A stretch of 64,000 bases of DNA, taken from NCBI GenBank assembly GCA_037389465.1, contig JAZARR010000221.1, forward strand, positions 1,528,501-1,592,500, read 5' to 3'. Positions within the stretch are counted from its first letter, which is position 1; each line of letters opens with the position of its first letter. The notes under the pieces were generated by a model, which saw only the letters and a list, made by a program, of their open reading frames with translations, was not told the origin of the DNA and ran no database searches. The DNA comes from Baylisascaris procyonis (Eukaryota; Nematoda; Chromadorea; Rhabditida; Ascarididae). Made by a program: the position numbers and the translations under genes. Below are positions 1-14,700 of this stretch, one piece after another.

Positions 1-2542
1 CATAAAATGTTTCGCAAATGCAAATTTTCATAGACGATCAAACATGGTTTTTGAGATTGTTTAACAAGCCTTCAAATGAGACTGTCCGTTTATAGATCAC
101 ACTCATCTTCTGTCGTTTACGAAAGCAATGTTTTACAAATACCACATTTTAACGCTAATTTGCCAATCTGTTTTGCACCCCGCGGAATAGCCCATATATT
201 GTGTTGCACTTCACGTTTTCGGAAGGCCTATTTTGCACTACTCTATGTACGTGGTTGCTTAATTTCATGTACTACACATCCCCAGGTATTTTTTAACGGG
301 TATTCAATATTCAATCCCATACCTTTATAAAAAATCAGTGCATAAATATACGCTCTCATACACAACTACGCATTAAATGGTGTCTATTTAAAAAAGTGCA
401 TTCAACACGCATTGAAATAGTACGACAGAACGAATTTCAACAACGAATGCAACTGCGTTCACTTAATCCACGAAAAGTTTCATGAATAGAAAAATGTGGC
501 CACTCTTCTTTGTTACCTTCATCCGTTCCTCAGTGAAACGATAAATGATTTTCAAGTTGAATGTTTTCATTCAAAATTTTGGTTGCAATAATAACTTGCT
601 CGAATGGAAACTGCATTCGGTAATAGAAGCGAAGCATTAAAATGAGGTCTCTGTAGCTCATCCATTCATGAATTCTTCAAATCTCGCGCCCTTGCGTTAT
701 AATAATATGTTCGGAGAGAAAAAATCCTTTTGCACTATAGATATGATTCTAATTTATTGCTTATTCTCTAGCAGCGAGCAAGAATAGCTAATAACTTCTT
801 TGCTCTCAGAGACGATAGTAAGTGATTTGGCATGCATGAAACTGCTGATTTCACAATCAGAAATTCATAAGAATTGCAAATGAAAGTGAAAAATGTCTGC
901 GTTTTATTCTCTTCTCTTATGCTTACTTATAGTATACAGATGGCACTCTTGGTAATATTCACTTATGTCTCGATTCAGCATTAGAAGGAGTGAATAAATG
1001 TTTTGTAAGATGCAGAAATATTATTAACAAACATTAATGACATTCCACGAAAGAAATCGATCATCAATTTTAAATTCAGTTGGACTTTCTTAAATCTCAC
1101 TAATTCATACACTCTATTCTGTGGCGCATTCAAAAAATCATAGTGAGCTAAAATAATGGAATTTCACTCATAATGTTTATGAAATAGCATAGTGAATAAT
1201 TAAACCATTTTAGTAAATCTCAGATTCAAATGAGATAAAATAATGGAATTTCACTCATAATGTTTATGAAATAGCATAGTGAATAATTAAACCATTTTAG
1301 TAAATCTCAGATTCACCAAAACTTAGTATCAGTAATGAACGTAAAAGGAATTGAAAGGAAAAGAGTGAAGAACTGACTAATCAGATTAGGTGTTCTACTG
1401 CAAGCGACGTGGTCGAGATTATTAAAAAGGATGGGGACGTTGAATTACCGACTGGGTGATGTTTACTATTTACAAGCCCATCACGGCCTGCTCTCTTTCT
1501 TTTCTCGCGTACCCATTGCGCCATGCTCAATGAAAGTGCTCCTTTTTCGAGTCAAGCGGCCACCTGTCAGACGCCGACACATTTTTGCCACTTTCACTTA
1601 TTGGAATTTTTTCCCCATTTTATAAATACATACAATGAAAACATTCAGGTTATTAAGCATATCACATGCGTCAAAAACGCGTGCACTGTGAGCATGATTC
1701 GTGCAGTGAAGCTTTCGCATATGCAGCATCTTTTATGAAGGGAATCACACAATCCTTCCTGGTATTACCCCCAAGGGGATTTAGTTGTGCAAATTTAGCT
1801 GTTGTTTCCCCTCGACTTCTGAGCTCCAAAATTTCCATTATAGGTTCATTCTTTAATGAAAAAAGTGTCTTCCTTTATCTCTTCCTATGTCTACATAAAA
1901 TCCAACAAACGGTTCACCTCACAACATTTTTTGATGCAGAAGATTATTCAACAGATGCAGTGTTATTTTTCGCAGCAGCGAGACATTGCAAATAAATACG
2001 CAAATGCCCAAAAAACCATTGTTCGGTTATAAATTTCTACCGTGGAAAAATAAACAATCGACAGCTTTATATGACGCGATTCCTCTCATGCTTCACCAAC
2101 TTCTTCGATATATTGAAAGTGCAGTGAACAAATCAGTTATCAGCAGTAACATAGAAATGTGGGAAATTACCATCTAAATGTTCAACTCTTTCATTATTCC
2201 ACCTAACCTTTGCAATCCTTTTAAGTAATTAAGTTCTCATTTTTACATTCCAGTTATCTTAGAAAGAAAGAATCATATGACAGCACAGCTCTCCCTCTCG
2301 AAGATAAGAATCAATTACTGATTTCACTACTGTACTGCAATTAATTGCAACATTTATTCATAAACAACATAAATTATTGGCACTTCAAAATCATTAATTA
2401 CTTTTTGGCTTAACCAATAATTTTTGTTCAGATCGTCAACTGCTCTCAGTTGCTTTCCTATAAAGCAATGCCTAGGTGCTCTCAGAAAGCAATATAAACC
2501 TACCAATAAGAAACCAAACATTTCTGATTCTTCCACCACTTG
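1..2542. other. Intergenic, no gene recognised
   Basis: AT-rich sequence with only short open frames and no chain of splice-compatible exons or recognisable protein motif. The only structure noted is the 87-bp tandem duplication at 1150-1320, listed separately. Confidence 0.5.
1150..1320. repeat. Two-copy 87-bp tandem duplication
   Basis: The block beginning AAAATAATGGAATTTCACTC at 1150 recurs essentially unchanged at 1237, a period of 87 bp. The two copies look identical over most of their length, which suggests a recent duplication. No coding potential is evident. Confidence 0.9.
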
Positions 2543-3037
2543 CTAACTGTTGTATCTGAGGTTGCGGTTTGTTGTGTCGGCTGCGACGACGATAGGTAGG
2601 TCGAGTGGTAGGCAGAGCTGGTATAAGCACTTTATTGGGAAAATATACAATTGGCTTCCAAGATGAAGCAAAGGAGAAGGAAGGCTGAGACGATAGAGAT
2701 GAACACTGACGGGAGAGCGTGACGTACACCAGAAGAGGACTGCCTCTGACGGGCTGAGAGCCGCCTTTTATAGGCCTCAGATACCGTCAAAGGCACAAAG
2801 ACAGCCAACGGCATTACGTAAGGCCACTCAACAAGTGCATGTGAAACTGTGATGATTCGCCACTTAAAAAGTGCAAAGCGATTACTACACTGTTTCATCA
2901 GAACGGGATATCTTGGGTTGGCTCTTTTGTGCCATACCCAACGTCACACACACAAAGAAGTGCAAAACGAGTACTACGATGTTTCATCACGATCGGATAT
3001 CTTGGGTTGGCTCTTCGGCGCCATACCCAACACTAAC
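2543..3037 (-). mobile_element. Solo LTR of an LTR retrotransposon with 5-bp target-site duplication
   Basis: The element runs from 3032 down to 2548, 485 bp on the minus strand. It starts TGTTG and ends CAACA, the short inverted termini expected of an LTR. Both sides are flanked by CTAAC (2543-2547 and 3033-3037), a perfect 5-bp target duplication. In minus-strand order there is a TATA box (CCTATAAAAGGCGG, about 2774-2761) and then an AATAAA signal (2636-2631), giving a U3-R-U5 layout. The first 89 bp of the LTR (3031-2943) are repeated next to themselves (2942-2854). No internal retrotransposon sequence adjoins it, so it is best explained by LTR-LTR recombination. A 5-bp duplication fits Gypsy, BEL/Pao or Copia superfamilies; which one cannot be told from an LTR alone. 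Confidence 0.85.
2854..3031 (-). repeat. 89-bp tandem repeat inside the LTR U3, each unit with a hairpin
   Basis: Two imperfect copies with an 89-bp period: GGATATCTTGGGTTGGCTCTT near 2906 and again near 2995. Each unit contains a quasi-palindrome TTGGGTTGGC ... GCCATACCCAA that can fold into a short stem. The outer copy coincides with the LTR end. Confidence 0.8.
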
Positions 3038-3766
3038 CTTCAAAATGTTGCAAACAATTGCCAGACGCGGTTAGGAACGAGTATGATGTCGAGAGAAGGT
3101 TAAGGAGGATAAGGACGGGAAAGATGGAGGAAATACACGAAGGACTTTGGGCCATCTATAACACAACGGTTTGAGCTGTTAAAATTCGCTCCAATGATTT
3201 TCAGTTCAACAAGCAGAGCATAATGGGTTGCCTGTTCGAATGGCAACGAAAAATGAAAAATATGGCTCGATAGGAGGTATAAGGAATCACATGGAAAGAA
3301 AAAAATGAGGAAAGACGAGCAATGATTTAACTCAACACTATGTTGATCCTCGCTAAGTGAAAGCCGAGAGTTGGTGATAGGACAAACCGAACATGCGACA
3401 GATCGCTCATGGTTTTCGCTTTAATAATTTGAGGTGCTCAATGAAAACTGGAGGGTATCATTGGTTAACAACCGTTGCACATATCTGGAGGTGATGTTAT
3501 CAATTGGCTCTGAACATCCGACTTTTTGTCAGTTTTGGAACTTATTATCTGCCAAGATTTTTCACTGGCCATTATTTCATTTTTTTCACGGCCCATCGAA
3601 TTACAACCACCCCCTGACTCTAATTTACTGATACTACGATACTGAGCAAAACACGGCCTAATAGGCTGAAAAGAGCGTCAGAGTACTGGCACATTACGCG
3701 CCTCGATAATCGCAGTGATCTGAGCAACTTGTATGATTGACTGTCAACAAGCGACATATTCACTCA
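3038..3766. other. Intergenic, nothing recognised
   Basis: Scattered short open frames only, with no repeat, RNA or protein signature. Confidence 0.4.
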
Positions 3767-4026
3767 TCATCCATACAAACCTTCCATAGAAGATATGTAT
3801 CCCAACCCGAAAGACTGTAAAATTTGAACCGAATCACTATAAAATATGATCCCTGGCGTTTCTAAGCACATTACATTTTTTAAATACATTGAACTGTCCA
3901 CAACTTCTTTAGCTAATGGATCAACTTCAACGTCAGCATAGGGAATCACTTTAGGCTGCCGATTATGTGCACATTTGGCGATTATACCTTCAGTCTCACC
4001 GACTCCCAAATTGAAACGGCACACAC
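3767..4026 (-). CDS. Possible 3'-terminal exon, unknown protein
   Basis: An 84-codon open frame on the minus strand ends in two successive TGA codons. Its composition is protein-like rather than low-complexity (for example ETEGIIAKCAHNRQPKVIPY and KEVVDSSMYLKNVMCLETPG). A usable acceptor, AACTAAG, lies immediately upstream, so it could be a last exon, but no partner exon was found. I do not recognise the family. It may be a genuine exon, a decayed gene or chance. Confidence 0.25.
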
Positions 4027-4063
4027 TTAGTTACACATAGATTCGACATCGCCACAATGTGCT

Positions 4064-4215
4064 TTGCTAATGCAATTTGCAGTCTGCAATTTGTAATGCG
4101 GCGTTACTGTATGCTGATGCAATTGCGAAGTAGCGCTGTACTGCAATGATTGCTGTAACGACGCAATTTGCAATGAGGCAATGCAATGCTAATGCAATTT
4201 GCGATGCGACATTGT
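4064..4215. repeat. TGCAAT-rich low-complexity stretch
   Basis: About 150 bp built from repeated variants of TGCAATTTGC, AATGCAATT and GCAATG, partly self-complementary. It is a degenerate short-period repeat with no unit boundary that I can define. Confidence 0.6.
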
Positions 4216-7200
4216 AACGTGAATGTGACATTACTGCTACGATGAACTTATGCCCCAGTTCTGGTGTCGTAGAATGTTAAACTTGCTAGTTTAAAAGAGT
4301 GATTACAATAAAAATATGCAAGCGAGGTAATATCGATCGATGGTGATTCCCTATCAGCCATGCAATAACTAACCACTGCATGGAATCTCCCATCCATACA
4401 CAGAATAGGCTACATCACTTCCTTCATTATTCGCATTTGGCTTCTCATATTTTCAAAGAAATGTCTATTCTCTAAAAAATGCACTACAGATAAGCTGTGT
4501 CTGTGCGTACGTAAATATGTGTCTACCGTCCCGCAGTTTTCACTTGGGAACAAGCGCAGCCAAGTTAATGAAATTTAGTGGGTATTTTGTAAGTCGTAGG
4601 AAGACCTCTTGTGCCAATATTTCGTATTATTCTATGAAATTTGAAGAAGTTAGACTACTAGTGCAAAAAAATTGCATGCATTTTATGCCACTCGCTTTTT
4701 ACTTTACATCAATTAGACAACAAAAAATGAATCTTTTGCAAAAACACCTGCGGCCAGGTTAATTAAAAGTGGGAAAATTCTTTCGCACACTTTTTTCATC
4801 ATTACCATATAAGTCTAATCGCACATTTTGGGAAGAAATGTGTAATCCACACCTTACAATACATGGCGGCGAATAGACGCTGGCTAATATATCGATATGG
4901 GAGGAGAGGGGATAAAAGTAAAAAGATGAATTTGAAGCTGAGCAAGTGACCATACACGGACAAGTAATCGCATCGCAGAACTAATGAGTGACAACACATA
5001 TTTACGGCAGCGACATTGAAGGAGAAACCTCGACAGTATATAAGGATTACAATAATCAATAGAGAGAACAGCAATTCAAAAAAGTGAACAGCATCCAAGT
5101 AATATGTTCGATCTCCACCTTTCAGCAATAACTTTTAAAGAGATTGTTGGGTGAAAGCAGCCATTTATTCGGCATAATTCGAAGAATTCATCAAACAGAA
5201 GGCAATTATCATACACTGACCAAAGTAGCAAAGAGACATCTCAAGCACTGTGAATAAAGAGCACTCGTTGAAAGTCACAAATGTGACAGCTGAACGTCTC
5301 ATAAATACTCCGAGTGTGAAATGTCTTTGGAAGTCTTCAATGAAATTTATGCAATGAGTTAAAGCCATAAGGATCGGATGAAGACCAAACAATTGAAATA
5401 TCCTAGAGAAGTGAATTTAGATTGCAAATAATTTAAGAAGTGGCAGAGATTCTTGAAAGAAAATGCTCGCAGAATGGAAGAAAAACTTTGTTTACGAAGG
5501 AAAAGACAAAACAATTGAAGACATCAATTATCAAATGCAACTTACGACAGCCAAACCTATATGCATGTCAAAGCATCATCGACAATCGTGTGACGCATAA
5601 ATTTCACACCTCTGGACTACCACTTATGATTCAGCAACAGACAAACTAATAATCCTAAATTTTTATTTGTAGTTTCTTGAAGCAAAGTTGGAAGTTCTGG
5701 AACTCATATCTCACTGCTGCAAAGAAAGCTAATAAAAGCTGACAGTGATAAATTACGACAGGTCTGAAGTGAGAAATGTGGAGAGGATCTTGATCCGAAG
5801 ACCAGAAGTGCCAAGTTCAAGACATTCATGATATTGTTTCTAAATTATTAATTAGTAAACTGATAAACAAACACCTATAGGGCCGAATTTTATCAGCGGA
5901 TTTCCTCCACGCCCACGGATCATAAGAAAAAAACATTTGGTTTCGAGAGTACAGGTTCTGGTTAGTAAGTCATAAGCTGATGCAGGTTAATAAAGGCGAA
6001 TTCAACAATGAGGGATTCCGAATAGACCAATCCACCACGTACAAGGATCAAAAATTTGAAATCTCAGATGGTCTGGAGAAAATATTTTCTCTAGTAATTG
6101 GTAAACTAATAAAAACTGATAAATATGAATCGACTGACGAAGCTGCCTTGCGCCTAACGAAGAAATGACCATAATTTTAAGCGAGTATGAAACGGTTCAC
6201 GTCTTATCAATTGATAGGCTGGCAGACCGAAAAGCTGGACTTTTCAGGAAACTGTAATGCGCCAACGCTCATAACTGCAAAATTCGCCTCTAAAACTCAA
6301 TGCTTCAGTTGTAAGCTGGTGAACTGAAAAGGGGAAACATGGAATTCGCAGTATGCGATGGTTATTATTAGTGCAAAATTCCATGCCTCGGGCCGAAATT
6401 TGAGGCCAAAGTCATCAACGTATCAAACGAGGGATGGTAAGAATATCCAAGTCAGCTGAATTTACACTTGTAAAGTGATTAGGGGATTAAGGGCTATCTG
6501 CGCCGATCCTTATGGCACACACCAGGCCTTTATTTCATGTGATGGTCGAACCGAGCTGTGCCAGTTGCGATAAACACATACAATAAACTAAGTGCAGCTG
6601 GCTAATTACGAACAGCGTAAATATTTCTTTAATCCACTGAAAGCTTTTTGGAGGTTATCGAAAAACATTCAAATACGGAATCATGAAAAAAGTGAGTTGA
6701 TTGTTTGTTTGTTTTTTTTTAATTTAATAGCGCATAGTTACATAGAATAAACATCCCGAACTTTAGCACCTCCAAAATAAAATTTCATCAATTGCGCCAA
6801 AATATTGCTTTTGTGAAGTTTATTTGTTTTTAGAGAATAACATCGAAAAAAGTGATCAGAATTTACAGAACAACGCGAATAAATTTCTCCTGTAGATAAA
6901 GCGCCGTTAAAATAACAAAGCCTATTCCTCTTTTTAGATATTATTCCTCGTTTTATTAATCTCTCTCGCTGCTCTTTCCGAATGCATTAGAAAATTTCGA
7001 ATTCTACAGTCTCCCTCTCATCAAACCTAAAAGCTGCGGGGCTGAGTATCAAATCAACAACAAATAGCAAAAACATACAAAATCTTGCTAAATACACACC
7101 CCCTCTCCCTTTCCATCTACGTTGATTTTGAAAAGTTGTGGGCGCTGCAACCCTACGCTCTTGAGTGAAGGAAACTGGAAAGTTAACGAAATCGATGACG

Positions 7201-8766
7201 TAAAACTTGATGCGATGTGGGGAATAACAAATCATTTATTTCCCAACGTAACGAAATTGGCTCTTTCCGAAAAAAAAATGTTGAAATTAGCGCATCGCGC
7301 TCGAATATATCATGTTGAACATTTTTGAAAATCCATCCTTTGAAAAATTGCATTGCAAATGCTGACCTATCCGCCGAAATGTTCTAACAATGTTTTTCTT
7401 GTAGAACGGAGGAGGGGAGGGGTAGGTAATCAGTGTGCTTTAGCGTAGTTCTATGCATCTGACCCAAGGAAGCTTGAATGAAATTTCGGTTGCAAATAGC
7501 AGTGATGAAACCGCTTAGAAGACGTCGTTCATTGAAAAAGAGTGGCGAAGCGCCTCAAGAATGTGGAAAACAGAAAGGAATGAATGTTGACGAAATGTTC
7601 ACTCAAGTCACGTGGAGAGTATAGGTGCCGATTCATGGATTGCGATCGCTATTCATCCTTAAATGACTCAACACAAGCATGTCTAACGCCGCCTTCAAGC
7701 CGCACTAAATGGATTCGTCTCTCTTTTGCAAAAACTCCCGTGCTCGAAAATAAAGTCTCGCGGTTGTGGGTGCTTCAACGCTCTCTTGATTATATTGACG
7801 AAACTTTTCGATCGGAAAAAAATTTAACTGCAATCAAAAATTTTTACAAATGAATGGAGGATGGTAGAAAAGACATTTGCGCTCATTTATTTTATATACG
7901 TAATTATGATTTCGCTCGAGTTTCCCCCAAAAAGAGCAATGATGAATAATTGAGCATGGAATATTATCATCTTGCATACTGCAAAATCAGCTGTCTTAAT
8001 TTATTTGTTAAGAATGAACATGAAAATATGTTCTCAGATGACTGAACTTGTTGAGGAGGGATATTATTTAGTTAACTGCTAATGGCAAATGTAAACGATT
8101 TATTTTATTTATTTATGTAGTTTACACGCAAAGCAACTGCATATTCCGCAATAGGTGTATCAGAAATGAATAAACTATCATGAGTTCGCAGTATTTTTGC
8201 ACATTATCTTATATATGCAGGGGCATATGCTGCAAATAATTGAAAAACTATCTGCACTGACTCGGTGAAAAATTTTGCTGCGGGGCTTTGAAAGTTCTCG
8301 AGCATAGGAATTCCTGAGAAAATCTCGAACAACCCAAATTCACGACGGTTGGTTTTATTCTGGGAACAAAGTTGGGAGCTCTCGAAGTCCAAGGTCGCAA
8401 ACTTGGAAGAATTTGGAGCCTCGGATGGAACTTCATATTTGGAAAAGTTCTTTTGAAAAGATGCCTTGAACTTTCAAACGCATTTTTTTGAACAGGTAGG
8501 ACAGCGGCGGTTGTTTAAAAGATAACTGTGAGAATTACCAGTTACAAATACACTGCTAGCACAACAGTGGCAAACACTGTTTGGTAAATATGGCCAAGGA
8601 CCAGCCCGCCTCATCTTGCTCGGACGGACGATAGGGCTGTTGGGCGATGGGTTGGTAGTTTTTGTTTGCTTTTCGCGTACATACACGCAAACACATCACG
8701 CGATGTTGAAGTATTAACGACGTTCGTCTCGCATAGCGGCCAAGCGTTGTCACTGTGCGCTCTGCA
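4216..8766. other. Intergenic, no gene recognised
   Basis: About 4.5 kb of AT-rich sequence upstream of the membrane-protein gene. Open frames are short and look random. No repeat, RNA gene or clear promoter element was identified. Confidence 0.4.
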
Positions 8767-11670
8767 ATGTCCTATACCAACAACTACTACAACTATCAGG
8801 TACGCATTTTGCATATCTAAAGTGTTATGTATACGTCAACTTTCTGTTGATTCACTTTCGTCTAAATAGTTTCTATGAGCAATCCGATATTATGCTCGTT
8901 GTGAATTTTTTGTTGTTTTTGTTGTGCAGCCTCACTTTAAACATGCAACTTTTAAGCGACTGAGCAACAGTGAAGTTCAGCTTAGATCAAAGACCAGTTA
9001 AAAGTTTTGTTTTCAAAGTTTAAACATCGCGAAGTTTGAAGATTTATGTCGCGAGCTCAAAATAAATTCTTCATTTGAACAACAAAAAAAAAATCAAAAT
9101 TGACTCATTATCTCAAATCCAATATATCCAAAACTGTCGATTTCTTTCCCAAGAGACTGAAACATTCTAGCTTAGCAGAGGTAAATTGAATAAGGAAGAT
9201 CGAGAAGAGAGGTTTGTAAGAGCGATCGTTTGAAGCAGCCTCTTCGATGGGTTCATGGTACTTAGTTACTACTTACTAGCCCCCACTAGTACTACTATTA
9301 TTAATCATGTTATTTGCTACAATGTTTCACTGTTCACTATGAATAGGTAGGATTGGTGGCGTTAACATCTTGTGACATCTATGACCGCAACATGCTGGCT
9401 CTGTCATGCTGTCCGGCAATTCATATCCATGAAATTTGCCACTCAGAAAGCTGAGGCCTATTTTCATTTCGACTCGTAGCCAACCTCATTGACTCATTCG
9501 TTGGCTAGACGAACCGTGTCTTTGATTAGTCCTCGCAATTCTCTCTGGCCCAAGAGAATGGACGTAGAGTGCATTGGTAGGTCTTGCGTAGGAACTACAT
9601 CCTCGACATGCGACATCGCCTAGTCACTCTGCTTAAGCTTCTACATCACGACAGGACTCTTATCTATCACGGTAGCAAAATAAAGGCATTGGAGACGGAA
9701 TATATTGGCGTTGGCTGTATTCAATGGGCTAAGGTAATCATGTAATTAGCATGCAGCGGTTTTGTATTATGCATCAGTGAAACTCAAATGATTCATTCAA
9801 CTTTTTTTTGCCCGGATGGAAATGACAAATATTAACGGCGATTTGAAGTCATGATTACCTATACCTCTTAATTCCGACATTTAGTGTAGTTATTAAGCGA
9901 CCAGCTAGCTAAGCAAATCTCCTTAAATTTTCAAGTTTTCTCGATATCCTAAAAAAAGTTGCTTAACAGCAAAGGTAATTGCTGGCAAGTCTTTTATGCG
10001 TGCCTTTACTGAGTCCACGAATGAATCCAAACACAACGACATTTGTTAAAGACATAGATTGATTGTTTCTGTACGTCCAAAATGAGCTCGTATCATTCTC
10101 GCAATCACAATAAACCACACCAAATTCAAAAACTTTCAGATTGGAGTAATCTTCGCTATTTTGATTGCCGGAATTCTACTGCTTGCAATATGTGTTGCAG
10201 GCGTTTATTTCGGGTGTGTTGTCAATGTGAGTCACATTGTTTCCTATTACATTTTCAAATTTTTTGCAACTTTTCCATTCCTTCATTCCTGCATATTGAT
10301 GTATCAGTTTCAATCTGATACATTACATTAAACAATCTCATAAATTGCTGACAATTTATGACTACTTTAATAAATGCTCAAGATGAGATTTATGCTTCTT
10401 AACCGGCCAATGTTAAATTACTTATAAATATGCAAATTTTTAATTACTTGAAAGTGTTCATACCTCATTTTGAAGTTGATGAATCCAGCATGAAATATTA
10501 TCAGGAGAACATCGTATGATGCAGATTATCTTATCAAATTTCGTAGATTTAGAGCTTTCTTGGCACGCAACTGAGGACTGCCAAACATACAGATAAAAAC
10601 CACCTGGAAAATATAGATATAAGAATTATTTTTTCTTGAATATAGATATAGAAAACAAAATACAGAAATATTTTCCTTAGAATAAAATTGATTTATATGC
10701 GCACAAGTGTGGCATTCTTATAATGCGATTTGCATATATGAATTTACAAAAATATATGAAAAGAGAGTGCATCAGCAGAAAAATAATAAAATTCGGTGCA
10801 TTAGCCCCGAACTCACTTCCATTCTATTCAGCAGCGTAGTACGGATGTCAATACTACAAACGAAAATACTCACTGCGATAAACTTATCTGCTCACAGTGA
10901 AATGAGATGCTGACATTTTAATAATGAGTTTTTTTTAAAGCATTCATATCAATTCCCAAAACATTTCGAATAGCTTAAATATCTTCAATCACTGCTTGAT
11001 TGTAGAATTATCTCGAAGAGAACATAAATTTGTCAGTTTTTTCATTTACATTTTCCAGATGTTTTTTCACTGGAAATATTTTCTTACGAGAATAAAATTA
11101 ATTTATTGGATGAATGAGTGAATAGAGTAGACAAATAAATTATAAACGATTCGACGTTGAGGCATTACGTCATACACGACTCATCAGCACAGTGATCTGT
11201 TGCTAAATATTTATTAGTTTAGCTTTTTGTTCGTACTCCGTTTTGAGCACCAGTGACTTCTTTTTAGCAGTGTTAAAAGATCGAAACTATTTCACACTCG
11301 ACTGCATTTGCATTGCAATTCGAAGAATTCTTGCATTTCATGCTCTCAAATTTTTTTCTGCAATGAATCTTTATATCTGAGTGTTTTTTCATTTTGTTGG
11401 CAGATGCCATTTGCTTTTTCGCAATTGCTTTTTTTCCTTCAGTGCATTGTTTTTGCCTAAGATGATTATCAGAATTTGAAAATCGACGTTTGTTTTAATC
11501 GTGAAATCCAAAAATTTTGGTTTATTTCAGTGAATTAAGGTGAGCAACCAAATAGGGAACTAAATCATCTTGCAGAAATGAGGAAGTTTATTAATTTCTC
11601 TTCGTTTCTCCTTAAATTATATTTGGCAGCAAATCCTATTCCCATTGCTATTTTGGCCAATCTCTCTCCC

Positions 11671-11739
<69 letters not shown>

Positions 11740-14700
11740 ATTATTAAAGAGTCAAAAATTTGCATTAAAAACCAGTCTGATTCACTTGGAAGTTCATTAT
11801 TAGATGTAAACTAAAGTCCAAATAGCAAGGCACCAATGGTATTGTATGGCAAGAATTTTTATAAGACTTAGAAATCGAAACAATATTTTATTACGTGAAA
11901 GAAAATATCTGCTGTGAATATCAAGAGGAGATTGTTTCCTCAATCGTTAATAACTTTACTAGTGATTAATTCTTTGAAAATTGTGAAAACATAAAGAATG
12001 TTTTTGCAAAAGTTCATATTGCTTATCGTATTGCAGAACTCCTCATTTGCAGCGCAAAAAGAAAGCATAGGAAAAGGCTGCGATGAGTCACTTGAAGTGA
12101 ACGTCAATCAGTTATATATGAATTGTGCTAAAGGAATAAACAACAAAAACATCGATGAAAATAGTTAAACAAAGCAAGCAATTCATGCCTACAAATGTGA
12201 ACAATTAGGTATCCGCTTTAGACGTAGACGAAACCGCTCAAAACAATCCGCTCCATATTTACCAATTCAGCGCATTGTTTGCATATAGCTACGGAAGGAC
12301 TTTTCTTAACTATTTTAGGGAATTTATTGTACTTCTTCCTACAGACATTTTATTATGATGACCATCCTGCATTGTCTTTCGAAGGGACCAAGAGTAATAA
12401 CATATTTTGATTTTCAAAACTCCCATTTTCAATTTTTTCAAACGTCTAATGCTTAGAAAATATTAAATCGGAAACCAAAAACTTAAATAGTAGTAAATTG
12501 CACATCTAGGAATCACTTCGAAACGCTTAGATAAGTCGGAGATCATATAAAAAAGTCGGGGTGTTTTCCATATTTCAGTTTGAGAAATGACTATGAAATA
12601 ATTGGTGGACCATTTGGAAGGGAACGATTTTAGTATCATTCTATAGTTTCTTTTGATTGAGCGTTAGCTTCAGATGAGAAACGATAAGAAACGTCGTTAT
12701 ACGCCGCCAAATATCGCACGGGCAGCTCCACCACGGCAATGGCAACCAGAGGAGCAGCCAAGCGTTGCCTATACGAATTTAAATGCTTCTAGAGCCACTC
12801 CCACCGAGTAAGTCGCCATTTCTTACTTTTAGACCGGATTCAACAAGGAAACGGTCATATGCGATACGACAAAAATTGCTTCATATTTCTGAGCGATGAC
12901 TTTTAAAAGTAATATTTCGTTATTTCATATCTAAGATTATCGCTCAGAGCTAAAAGACGTATGGTTGATACGAAAATAGCTATGCAGTTGAAAGTTTTTT
13001 CAGTCTTCTAGGAGATTTGAGTCACTGCTGAGAATATGAAATAAAACATACCATGATGACGTTCCTGCATAAATTTAACTCACGATTCAATAAAATATGA
13101 TGGGTACCGTTAAGGCTTAAGCGGAATTTTTTTTTATTAAAATGTCAATGTGAAAATATTATGTGCATTTGCATGAATGATTAATAGTGAGGCTATAAGA
13201 ATTGATTGATTCTGGGTGAAAAAAATTTTCGTTCTATTCCTATCATATGACATGCTCTGCAGTATTTCGGAGCTTTTTTATTGGAAATTGGGAAACCATA
13301 TAAGAAGGGGATAGATCTCATTTTTAAAATTCCATACTGTATTATCAAGTCAAACACAAAAGAAACGCTTGTTTTGCTGCTTTTCCATATCAATTTTTAT
13401 GAATAGTTTCTTTGGTACATCTTGCAAAATTTCTTGTCGTTTCGCGCAGCTATAAAAAAATTCGTTCATTTTTCTGCACCATTTTCCAGAAATACTGATT
13501 ATATTGATGAAAAACGAAACATTTTTGGTCCAGTGCATATTTGGATGATATGTGTAACTGATGCCGTTCTCTATGATAAATTTGAAAAAAAGAACCAATG
13601 ACCAGAAGAAAAGAAAACTTTTTGAGGTATGTTCCTACGCATTCGCCACAAGTTTCCTCGCCATCTGCTGCTCCAGTTCCATCGCCTTATATGCAGCAAC
13701 CCCTAGTACAGTCATATCCACAACAGTCATTCGTACAACCGTATCCACAGGAAATTGGCATCGGTGCAATATCATATCGTCAGATGCAACCAGAGGCCGT
13801 TTACCAACAGGTTAGCTGCATCCTTTTGTGGTTTGATTACTACCTTCCTCGATTAGAAGACATAGTCTTTCCTTTCCTTCTGACTTTGGAAGAGGTGATT
13901 TTCTATTCAAGATCTTCCCAACTTTCTAAGGCATCTTTCTAAGGCAGTTTCTTCCCAACTTTCAAGAGGGATCTTTTCTACTTTAGAATATCTTTCTGAA
14001 TCACAATAGCTTCATATAAAAAGCTACAAAGAATTATCAAGAATCACGTAAGCAACCAATGAGACTTGCACATATGTATATGCATGGAGTGTTGCACATG
14101 CATATATGTGAATATGTTGTAACGAAATATAATCATATTTGAAGCGTGCACTGACAAGGAAATCAATCGGTCTGGACTACGTTCATTTCTTTAGGTTTAT
14201 CCGCACTGAAACTCATTTTCCCTTAAAACTGAAAATATACAAGCGACAGCTATAAAAATATTTTGAAGAATTGTTTGCTTTTATCATTTATTCGAAAGGT
14301 ACTTCTGTTGTTGGTTTAAAATGAGAAGAACCGGTCATCTTTCATTCCGGTCCTATGCCCACAGCCACCTTCCTATCCGAAGATGGAGGATGTTTGTTTT
14401 AACTTGTCTGGATTATTTATGTAACTACGATTATCCGGGAAGCACTATCTGTCTTGATAATCCAGAAAGTGTTTGTTTAGAAAATTTTGGAATTCTGAAA
14501 GAAAAAAAACGATTCATTCAACTAATGCAAAATGCAACAGATGAACGTAGCGTTTTACTGTAGAAGGTAGATTTCTTTTTTGGGCACAGTGTTTAAAAAT
14601 TTCCTTTAATATAAGATCGAAAAGGTGGGAAAAATTGTAAAGCCGCGAATCTCCTGTTCCTAACCCCTTCGTGGTGTACGCAGTAATCAACGTCGATACC

